Made by a program: the position numbers and the translations under genes. A model generated the notes under the pieces. The model was not told the DNA's origin, did not search any database, and saw only the letters and a list, made by a program, of their open reading frames with translations. Below are positions 1 to 5,391 of a DNA stretch of 5,391 nt, piece after piece. The stretch lies in NCBI GenBank assembly GCA_003224135.1, contig QHYO01000313.1, forward strand, positions 1-5,391. Direction: 5' to 3'. This stretch comes from Acidobacteriota bacterium. GTDB taxonomy: Bacteria; Acidobacteriota; Terriglobia; Acidiferrales; UBA7541. Numbering within the stretch: position 1 is the stretch's first letter; every line of letters starts with the position of its first letter.

Positions 1-967
1 TCGTATGCCCCAACAATCCGCCGAACCAGTGCTTCATGCTCATCCGAAGCAACCTCGCCTTTGCGCGCGAGCGAACCAATGTCGTTGATTCCTTCAAGAA
101 CGATCAGGTAGCGCACCCCGGGCTGGCCAACTACATCATCCTCGAACGGGCCAATGCATTCTGTCCCAAACCATCGGTAAGCAGGTGGTTTCCTCCGATT
201 CCCTGATTGAGAACCGCGATGTTGCGGGTAGTCGGTGATGTTTGGAGCCGCTGTGCCAAAGTGTCGGTCCACCGGTCATTGCCGTTGGTCGTGGCGCCGC
301 GCCCATCGGTGATAGAGTCCCCAAGGACGACGACTGCCCTGGCCTCGGGCGGAGCAGCTACGTCCACTCCGGCGATGAAGTACCAGTGTTCAACGGTTTT
401 AGCGCCACGGAGCTCTGCCACCGAAACCAAATCTCCACGTGTGATGTAGGAAGTCGCTCGCGAACCTGGATGGCCCGTCTGTTCTTCGGGAGCCGCGCCG
501 ATGTGCAGCGTGATGGCTACATCGGAGTGCGCATTTACCGGGAAAGAGGCCGGATCGGAAAGATACTCGGCGTGGGGAGGAATCGTGACGCCTGGCGAGC
601 CAGAGAATGTGAGGGCTCTGTCGCTATCAGGTACAATCTTTTCGGAACCCGGCGAAACCGGTCGCGCGATGTGCGCAGCCATCACGAGCAGCGGCTTAGC
701 GCCAAACCGATTCGAAAGCCGCAAGCGAATTCCGCTACCGCCGAGAGATAAATGCACGATTTGGCGCAGGGTAGCATTGCGGAGGTCTTCTGGAGCTAGT
801 GCATTGCCTGGCTCAACGAGCTGCTGAGACGCTGCCCAGGAGCCAATCCAGCGTGTTCGGGTTTCGCTGCCATCCCCGCGATACGCCGCACCTACGAGCA
901 AAAGTACAACCGTGCATAACAACATCGCGCCGGTTCGCAAAATGCACAAAGAACGTACAGTAGACAA
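1..967 (-). pseudogene. Secreted SGNH/GDSL esterase, XynE-like, frameshifted and cut by the window edge
   Basis: Probable exported acyl/acetyl esterase acting on carbohydrate or aryl esters; the exact substrate cannot be read from sequence. The start chosen is TTG at 967-965, because AGGAG (974-978) lies 6 nt upstream. The next in-frame ATG (codon 15) has no ribosome site and would lose the basic n-region. Residues about 1-30 form a signal peptide with a hydrophobic core (MLLCTVVLLLVGAAY) and no lipobox Cys. Residues 39-45 (RWIGSWA) begin the N-terminal beta-rich domain usual in this subfamily. Block I is GDSITDG with nucleophile Ser218; block II is the Gly in NQGIGGN (about 254-260). The frame then stops early at 131-133. 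Moving to the next frame at 144-146 restores ARxEDDVV...VRYLIVLEGINDIGSLARKGE (block III G-x-N-D), which stays open to position 1. One base appears lost; adding one A to the AA at 145-146 would restore Phe-Glu. The catalytic DxxH block lies beyond the left edge. It is either a recent pseudogene or a sequencing error. Confidence 0.88.
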
Positions 968-973
968 GACTTG

Positions 974-978
974 CTCCT
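974..978 (-). promoter_or_regulatory. Ribosome binding site deciding the TTG start of the SGNH esterase
   Basis: On the minus strand AGGAG stands 6 nt before TTG (967-965). No ATG or GTG in the same frame has a comparable site. This supports a TTG start and a signal peptide that includes the two Arg residues before the hydrophobic core. Confidence 0.65.
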
Positions 979-1003
979 GAACATTCGAAATTCACGCCCG
1001 GCC

Positions 1004-1032
1004 ATAATACATAGGGGCGGGTCCCCTGGTAC
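1004..1032 (-). promoter_or_regulatory. Possible promoter and operator-like inverted repeat upstream of the SGNH esterase
   Basis: On the minus strand TATTAT (1009-1004, one mismatch to the sigma-70 -10 consensus) lies about 37 nt before the TTG start. A weak -35, GTACCA (1032-1027), sits 17 bp further upstream. A perfect inverted repeat AGGGG-CGGGT-CCCCT (1013-1027, 5-bp arms, 5-nt spacer) falls almost entirely within the promoter spacer, where a regulator could bind. The -35 matches only three of six positions, so the promoter is tentative. The region also overlaps the faded 3' part of the glycosidase remnant. Confidence 0.3.
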
Positions 1033-1073
1033 TGACTAATGGCTCCGTTCCGAGAGGACGGAGTACAACTGCA

Positions 1074-1232
1074 CACGTTCACGTGTATCGGAAGGGCGTA
1101 TTCACTTTTGCCGGCGCGAGCGATAGCCTCGATATAGGCTGCATAGTTCGACGCCATAAAACCTTCGTCCGCGGCATCTTCAAACACCTCGCTCCAGGTT
1201 TGCACATGATGATAGGCCTCCCAAGCGCTCAC
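1074..1232 (-). pseudogene. Remnant of a GH35/DUF5597-type glycosidase (beta-galactosidase-like)
   Basis: About 53 codons on the minus strand read SAWEAYHHVQTWSEVFEDAA, then DEGFMASNYAAYIEAIARAG, then KSEYALPIHVN. From memory, this pattern (W-x-E-V-F-x-x-A-A-D-E-x-F-M-A-x-x-Y-A-x-Y-I-E-A-I-A-x-A-G-K-x-E-Y-x-L-P-x-x-V-N) is a stretch of secreted GH35-like enzymes carrying DUF5597, which remove galactose or related sugars from plant polysaccharides. A full enzyme has over 500 residues, so both ends are missing. A TAG stands a few codons before the GTG at 1232, and resemblance fades after 1074, although the frame stays open by chance into the esterase gene. It lies directly upstream of the esterase in the same orientation, as expected if both once belonged to one polysaccharide locus. 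No active-site acid is recognisable in the fragment. The family call rests on remembered motifs without a search. Confidence 0.55.
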
Positions 1233-1238
1233 GGGAGG

Positions 1239-1487
1239 GTGCTAGAGAAAACTTACACGGTGGACGGTTTTAAAGATGACAAGCGGGAAATGACAGAGGC
1301 ATTTTTCGGACTGGTGCCAGCTGCCGACGGAGGGTTTTGGGCGATTACATCAGGGGCTTTGTACCATTTCGGCGCAGATGGAACCAAAAAAGAGGAATAC
1401 GCGCTTCCAAAGTTAAAACCTGTTTCCGGCATTTATCTTAGTCGCGAACTACCGGGCGTCATCGTAGTGCGGACTGACGCGAACTGA
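1239..1487 (+). pseudogene. C-terminal remnant of a beta-propeller-like protein
   Basis: From about GTG 1239 the plus frame reads RVLEKTYTVDGF, then EAFFGLVPAADGGFWAITSG, then ALYHFGADGTKKEEYALPKL, ending IVVRTDAN and TGA (1485-1487). The repeated pattern of 'DGGFW.I...LYHF..DG' followed by an 'EY.LP' strand resembles one or two blades of a propeller (NHL, Vgb lyase or two-component-type). That implies a much larger, probably periplasmic or secreted parent protein. Upstream of about 1235 the open frame is only the complement of the glycosidase remnant, so the real N-terminus is gone. No convincing start exists beyond GTG 1239, and roughly 80 residues are too few for a closed propeller. The family is uncertain; it could instead be the tail of an unrelated beta-rich protein. 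Confidence 0.45.
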
Positions 1488-1601
1488 GCTGTCTCCGTAA
1501 GCGGATACACACCAGTTCTCATTCCATTGGATGGGTCGGAGCCCTAACGCGCGAGATTCTAGGTTGCCTGAAATCAAGCTCCCTCAGGGCTTCGAATGAA
1601 A
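1488..1601. other. Short intergenic stretch with no recognisable gene
   Basis: Between the propeller remnant and repeat copy 1 I see no coding resemblance on either strand. The only structure is a small hairpin just after the TGA (stem 1491-1497 with 1502-1508, one mismatch, loop TAAG). It has no T-tract, so I do not call it a terminator. Confidence 0.5.
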
Positions 1602-1697
1602 TTACAGGCTCAGTCCCGCGGGAAACTCAATTTTTGTCAAACTCGCCACAAACTCAACGAGAAAAGTCCCAAAATCGTTCCCTTGGGGGCTCATTGC
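1602..1697 (-). repeat. Diverged direct repeat, copy 1, readable as a 30-residue protein tail on the minus strand
   Basis: These 96 bases align without any gap to 2187-2282, with about 66 identical positions by my hand count. On the minus strand the copy reads SPQGNDFGTFLVEF, then VASLTKIEFPAGLSL, ending in TAA at 1604-1602. Copy 2 has its TAA at the same alignment column. An ATG precedes SPQG in this copy, but no ribosome site is evident and copy 2 lacks an equivalent start. It is therefore better read as the 3' end of a larger duplicated gene, or as a dispersed element, than as a free small gene. I do not recognise the parent family. Confidence 0.65.
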
Positions 1698-1722
1698 ACT
1701 GAAGAACTTACGGCACTATCCT
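1694..1722 (+). promoter_or_regulatory. Weak sigma-70-like promoter candidate for the barstar gene
   Basis: TTGCAC (1694-1699) and TATCCT (1717-1722) are 17 bp apart and lie 40 nt before the ATG at 1762. The -10 matches four of six consensus bases and the -35 three of six. It begins inside the end of repeat copy 1. Spacing and position are good but the boxes are poor, and nothing else upstream looks better. Confidence 0.25.
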
Positions 1723-1761
1723 TCTACCTGTTTAGAACTGCGGTCGGAGGTCAGTGCCTGG

Positions 1762-2164
1762 ATGCCGAAACCCACGATCGAAATCGACGGCTCGCATTTC
1801 GATACTCTGAACGGCTTCTGGGAGGAGATTTCGATCCGTGTTGTTCGCAAAGCTAGCTGGGGGCGTAATTTCGACGCTTTCAACGACATCCTCAGGGGAG
1901 ACTTCGGAACGCCACAGGGTGGATTCAAGATTCGTTGGAACAATTTCCAGCGGTCCCGTGAAACTCTAGGACATGCGGAAACAATCCGTTGGCTCGAGAA
2001 CAAGATTGAACACTGCCATCCAGACAACGTCGAGTTCATCAAGAGAGAGCTCGATGCAGCGCGGGGAAGGGCCGACTGTCGCGGACATCATCACGGACAT
2101 CATTCGAATTCATGGCCCAGGCGGAGCCGAAGAAGACGACGGTGTTGAGCTGGAGTTGGCCTAG
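1762..2164 (+). pseudogene. Barstar-family RNase inhibitor, broken by a +1 frameshift
   Basis: Barstar-family proteins bind and block small secreted barnase-like RNases in the cytoplasm. The protein opens with TIEIDGSHFDTLNGFWEEIS, then has WGRNFDAFNDILRGDFG. Asp38 and Asp42 in NFDAFND match the two Asp residues of barstar helix 2 that plug the RNase active site. A middle segment GGFKIRWNNFQRSRETLG and a helix with ETIRWLENKIEHCHP follow. The ATG at 1762 is preceded by GGAGG (1746-1750) at a rather long 11-nt spacing. As read, the frame ends in an odd His/Arg-rich tail and stops at 2148. Skipping one G in the run 2063-2066 instead gives ELDAAREGPTVADIITDIIR, then IHGPGGAEEDDGVELELA, stop TAG 2162-2164. 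That yields a natural acidic end and about 133 residues. The His-rich tail is thus an artefact of the frameshift. No barnase-type RNase is visible nearby. It is either a decayed gene or a homopolymer sequencing error. Confidence 0.82.
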
Positions 2165-2186
2165 CAAACAAGAGAGCGGCCATAAG

Positions 2187-2282
2187 TTAAGCGCTGAAAC
2201 CTGCGCGGAACTCAAATTGTTCCAAACTTGAGATGAAATCTCCGAGGAAAGTTCTAAGATCGTCCCCTTGGGCGCGCCATGC
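2187..2282 (-). repeat. Diverged direct repeat, copy 2, readable as a protein tail on the minus strand
   Basis: Gapless counterpart of 1602-1697, offset by 585 bases, lying between the barstar stop (2164) and the receptor stop (2310-2312). The minus strand reads AWRAQGDDLRTFLGDF, then ISSLEQFEFRAGFSA, with TAA at 2189-2187. A TGA stands immediately before Ala, and there is no ATG, GTG or TTG at the beginning of the frame, so this copy cannot be translated alone from a normal start. Shared residues with copy 1 include Q-G-x-D, T-F-L, S-L, E-F and A-G-x-S. By hand count, differences fall least often on second codon positions of this reading, which weakly favours a coding origin. Confidence 0.62.
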
Positions 2283-2309
2283 TCAAGCTTTGTATTTCAT
2301 GCGAGCACT

Positions 2310-5300
2310 TCACCACATCAACTTAAGTCCAAACTGAACTTGCCGCGAACTTGTCGCCGTGGACGTGATCACTCCCGCTGTTGGCGAAGGTTCGCCCGTC
2401 GCAGCGGCATACACCACCGGATTCGGGGTATTGAAGTTTGTGTGATTGAAAAGATTGAAAATCTCGGCGCGAAACTGCAAATTTAGCCGCTCCGAAAGCG
2501 CAATCCTCTTAGCCGCAGAGAAATCCGTTTCCGCAAGTCGCGGTCCCCGCAACGTGTTGCGTCCCACGTTGCCATACGTGCCGGCGAGCGGTTGGATAAA
2601 CGCGCCGGGATTGAAGTATTGGTTCGGTCCTCCCACAATCACGCTTCCCGAAAAATCCGGATTTACCGAAGGCCGCACTGGATTCCGTGTGTCGCCGTCG
2701 TTCGACGGGTTGTAGGAAAGCTGCGGCGTAAACGGCAAACCCGATTGCAGGGTCTGAATTGCGCTGATTTGCCAGTCTCCAATCAGCCTTTCGACCCACG
2801 GATTGCCATCCGAGTTTCTCCCGTGCCCAAACGGAAGGTCGTATGTCGCATTGAGTACGGCGGCGTGCCGGACATCGAAAGAAGCGCGGCCGTAGTCCGC
2901 TTTGGGATCGAGCGGATTCGCTACGAATGCTGGAGAATTCGTCGCGACGCTGGTGTTCATGTTGTCGCCGTCATCGAGGGCCTTCGAGAACGTATACACT
3001 CCGCGGAATTGCAGTCCGTGTCCGAGACGCCGGTTCACGTCGACTTCGATCCCGTGATACGAACTGATGCCCTGCGAAAACCAATGCGTCGTATTCCACA
3101 CCGCGTTGTTCTGCAGTGCGGCGTTCGTCGGATAGTAGAGCGTTCGGGTCGGGTACGTTGCCGGGCACGGCGATGCTGGGCAAATCGTTGGCGTCGGAAG
3201 GTTGGCATCGACCGAGAGCAATTCATGATATCCGTGCGACCCAACGTAACCCACGGCCACGGAGGTATTGGAGGAAATCTGTTGTTCCACTTTCAGCGAC
3301 CAGGACTCCACGGTTGGCGTGCGCAAATCTGGCTGAACACCACTCGGAATCACTTTCGATCCGGTGTACGTCGCGTCCGGGGCGATGCTCGAGTACGAGA
3401 TGTTCTTCACTGCGTAGACCGTATTGAATGGGCCGTTCTGGTCCAGGCGATAGCTCAAATTGTCGAGCAACGCGTAGTACAGACCGAAGCCTGCGCGAAC
3501 GACGGTTTTCTTCGACGCAAACGGCGACCACGCCATCGCGACGCGTGGCGCTGGCAGAAACTTAGCATTGTTGGCCGTAAACGCGGAACCACTGACCTCG
3601 GGCTGAGTTCCAATGACGCCGCTTGAATCGAACAAATAGTTCGAGGCGCGACCGTTCGCTTCATTCCATCCATTTGTGAACTCAGCGCGAAAACCGATTC
3701 GCAACTCGAGCGATGGCTTGACACGAATTGCGTCTTCTACATAGAACGCGCCTTCCAAGGACCGCCATCCGAGCGGGGTGAAACTCGGCGCATACGTGTA
3801 AGTGCTCACCTTGCCTTGCAGAAAGCTCTGCAAATTGCTGAACGACGCCTGGCCGTATTGGTCCTGGATTAGCGTGTCATTGGCTTGCAAGCGCTGGATC
3901 CACGCGCCGAAACCAAGCAGGTGTTTGCCGCGAGTCAGAGTCAACTGGTCGCTCGCCGTGAACAGGTTGCGAGCGGCGGTCAGATTACTCCCCGCGTTGG
4001 TGCCGCCATTCGTGATTTGTGACGCTCCGTTTAGCGTTGTGCCACCGCCGACCACAACTGCGCCGACCGGCTGACCACCATGAATCCAACCGCCTAGGTT
4101 TGTAGTGGTTCCGCTATCGAAGAAGAATCCTCCGCGCGAAAAGCCGATCGTGGCGCGGTTCACTACGCTCGGAGAAAAGATGTGCGTTTCGCTCAGGCTC
4201 ACCACCTGCTCACGCAAGAAGACGTTCACGAAACTGAATGGATTGCTGGTCGGCGAATGCGCTTCGCTGTCGTCCACGGTATAAACGGCGGCAAACGAGT
4301 CTTTGTTCGAAACGATCTGGTCGAAGCGTGCTGTCCCGAAATCTTCGCGAATATGCTGCGGCGGATTGCTGAACGCTTCGGCGATCCCGCTCGGTGTTCC
4401 CGTAGAGCTCAGCAGTTCCTGGCCATTGGCCACAGGCCACAGAGCAAGAAGCGGCCGGACGCTGGCAACTGCGTTCGCACGGGACGTGTCATCCGGGACC
4501 AGCGTGAGATCGCTCAGACCCAATATTTGTCGAAACCCTTCGTAGTTCCCAAAGATGAAGGTCTTGTCCTTGACGATCGGTCCGCCAGCAGACCCGCCAA
4601 AAACATTACGCTCGAAGTGCGGAATGTCTCCATGATCGAAAAAATTCCGGGCGTCAAGAGCGCTGTTACGGAGAAACTCATACACGGCGCCATGAAATTG
4701 ATTGGTTCCGCTTGCCGTAACGATATTCACTTGGGCCCCCGGGCGCTTTCCGTACTCCGCGCCGTAGGTGTCTTTTACCACGGCGAATTCCTGCACGGCG
4801 TCAACGCCCAGCAATTGCCCGCTAGTTCCTCCCGGCGTGTTGTTGATTTCGGACGCGCTCGTGAATTCGACGCCGTTGAGTAAAAACAGATTCTCCTGTG
4901 GCCTCCGACCTGACACCGCAAACATGTTTCCGACCACCGAATTCGAGGTCCCGACTCCACCCGAGCGTTGCGAAGTGTAATTCACAATTCCAGGATTCAG
5001 CGTCAGCAACTGATCGTAGCTTCGCCCGTTCAGAGGCAAATCTTTCACCTGGCGTTCGCCGACGAGGCCGGAAATGTCTTCGGTCGTAATCTGTATGAGG
5101 TCTGAATCCGCAGCGACCTCCACGGTCTGGTGAACGTCACCGACTTGCAGCGTCAGATTTACTTCTTCTCTTTGGCCAATCACCAATGAGATCGAGGTTC
5201 TTCGATCCGTGCGGAAGCCCGCTTTGGAAGCGGAGATTTCATAGCGGCCCACGACAAGAGCCGGTGCGTTGAATCTTCCCGATTCATCGGTCGTCAGAAT

Positions 5301-5391
5301 ACGTTCCTTTCCGGTTTCAAGGTTTCTGATCGCGATCGTTGCACCCAGGATTCCTGCGCCGGACGTATCGTTTACGGAACCCCACAACGAA
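2310..5391 (-). CDS. TonB-dependent receptor with N-terminal carboxypeptidase-regulatory-like domain (Oar-like), N-terminus beyond the window
   Basis: Outer-membrane beta-barrel that probably imports large substrates such as oligosaccharides, or acts in surface adhesion, energised through TonB. The ligand cannot be deduced. Numbering from TTG 5387, residues 1-85 form a CarboxypepD_reg-like domain (GSVNDTSGAGILGATIAIRN, DESGRFNAPALVVGRYEI). Residues about 105-225 are the plug (ERQVKDLPLNGRSYDQLL, FAVSGRRPQENLFLLNGVEF, VDAVQEFAVVKDTYGAEYG, NIVTASGTNQFHGAVYEFLR). The rest to 1025 is the barrel, including GYVGSHGYHELL, YTFSKALDDGDN, FDVRHAAVLNATYDLPFG and the strand NLQFRAEIFNLFNHTNFNTP. The chain ends QVQFGLKLMW, an aromatic C-terminus as needed for barrel assembly. 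TTG 5387 is not the real start: the frame is open to the window edge and the domain begins mid-strand, so a signal peptide and a few tens of residues are missing. A CPASPC pair (about Cys736 and Cys741) probably lies in an extracellular loop. The frame is unbroken over 3.1 kb. No SusD-like partner lies downstream. Confidence 0.96.
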   Translation of the reverse strand, partial: SLWGSVNDTSGAGILGATIAIRNLETGKERILTTDESGRFNAPALVVGRYEISASKAGFRTDRRTSISLVIGQREEVNLTLQVGDVHQTVEVAADSDLIQITTEDISGLVGERQVKDLPLNGRSYDQLLTLNPGIVNYTSQRSGGVGTSNSVVGNMFAVSGRRPQENLFLLNGVEFTSASEINNTPGGTSGQLLGVDAVQEFAVVKDTYGAEYGKRPGAQVNIVTASGTNQFHGAVYEFLRNSALDARNFFDHGDIPHFERNVFGGSAGGPIVKDKTFIFGNYEGFRQILGLSDLTLVPDDTSRANAVASVRPLLALWPVANGQELLSSTGTPSGIAEAFSNPPQHIREDFGTARFDQIVSNKDSFAAVYTVDDSEAHSPTSNPFSFVNVFLREQVVSLSETHIFSPSVVNRATIGFSRGGFFFDSGTTTNLGGWIHGGQPVGAVVVGGGTTLNGASQITNGGTNAGSNLTAARNLFTASDQLTLTRGKHLLGFGAWIQRLQANDTLIQDQYGQASFSNLQSFLQGKVSTYTYAPSFTPLGWRSLEGAFYVEDAIRVKPSLELRIGFRAEFTNGWNEANGRASNYLFDSSGVIGTQPEVSGSAFTANNAKFLPAPRVAMAWSPFASKKTVVRAGFGLYYALLDNLSYRLDQNGPFNTVYAVKNISYSSIAPDATYTGSKVIPSGVQPDLRTPTVESWSLKVEQQISSNTSVAVGYVGSHGYHELLSVDANLPTPTICPASPCPATYPTRTLYYPTNAALQNNAVWNTTHWFSQGISSYHGIEVDVNRRLGHGLQFRGVYTFSKALDDGDNMNTSVATNSPAFVANPLDPKADYGRASFDVRHAAVLNATYDLPFGHGRNSDGNPWVERLIGDWQISAIQTLQSGLPFTPQLSYNPSNDGDTRNPVRPSVNPDFSGSVIVGGPNQYFNPGAFIQPLAGTYGNVGRNTLRGPRLAETDFSAAKRIALSERLNLQFRAEIFNLFNHTNFNTPNPVVYAAATGEPSPTAGVITSTATSSRQVQFGLKLMW

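Noticed and set aside
242..751. Plus-strand open frame of 169 codons opposite the esterase
   Set aside because: It lies over the GDS block and N-terminal domain of the minus-strand esterase and has Arg-rich shadow composition.
813..1073. Downstream part of the open frame that carries the glycosidase remnant
   Set aside because: Resemblance to the family fades after position 1074 and the frame overlaps the esterase start region, so this part is probably open by chance.
1491..1508. Hairpin just after the propeller remnant as a rho-independent terminator
   Set aside because: Short stem with a mismatch and no following T-run.
1596..1856. Plus-strand 86-codon frame starting in repeat copy 1
   Set aside because: It runs out of frame into the barstar start, and copy 2 has a stop in the corresponding frame. 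A KIVPLGA match between the copies exists in this frame but is explained equally well by the minus-strand reading.
1716..2042. Minus-strand 108-codon frame across the barstar gene
   Set aside because: Fully antisense to the barstar, with no motif or ribosome site.
2271..2278. GGCGCGCC palindrome between barstar and receptor as a bidirectional terminator
   Set aside because: An 8-base palindrome without spacer or T-tract cannot form a terminator hairpin; it lies within repeat copy 2.
2592..3626. Long plus-strand open frame of 344 codons opposite the receptor
   Set aside because: It is Arg/Val-rich, lacks any domain pattern and is the complement of clearly coding receptor sequence, so it is a shadow frame.
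4182..4883. Plus-strand open frame of 233 codons opposite the receptor plug region
   Set aside because: Antisense to conserved plug and barrel motifs, with no recognisable features of its own.

Overview
The window reads as a piece of a Gram-negative soil-type bacterium, most likely an Acidobacteriota (Terriglobia-like) genome or metagenome contig. The main reason is the large outer-membrane receptor on the right. It starts with a carboxypeptidase-regulatory-like domain, carries a 'LPLNGR'-type plug and a very long barrel, and ends in an aromatic residue; this Oar-like architecture is hugely expanded in Acidobacteriota. The moderately high GC content and the secreted XynE-like SGNH esterase fit as well. 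The taxon call is an inference from protein style, not from a marker gene.

Layout. Positions 1-967 (minus) hold the N-terminal two thirds of a secreted SGNH/GDSL esterase. A one-base deletion near 144-146 breaks it, and it runs off the left edge. Positions 1074-1232 (minus) hold a short remnant resembling a GH35/DUF5597-type glycosidase. It abuts, head to head, the C-terminal remnant of a beta-propeller-like protein on the plus strand (about 1239-1487). Positions 1762-2164 (plus) hold an orphan barstar-family gene with one extra G in a G-run at 2063-2066. It is flanked by two diverged, gaplessly alignable direct repeats (1602-1697 and 2187-2282). Positions 2310-5391 (minus) hold an intact TonB-dependent receptor that runs off the right edge at its N-terminus.

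How the parts relate. The esterase, the glycosidase remnant and the TonB receptor together look like a polysaccharide-utilisation neighbourhood whose left half is decaying: two gene remnants and two single-base frameshifts lie within about 2.2 kb. The 3.1 kb receptor has no frameshift, which argues against a generally error-rich sequence, although two isolated sequencing errors cannot be excluded. The barstar has no visible RNase partner. Its position between two repeat copies suggests it arrived or was reshuffled separately from the sugar-related genes. I see no tRNA, rRNA, CRISPR array, complete insertion sequence or convincing rho-independent terminator.
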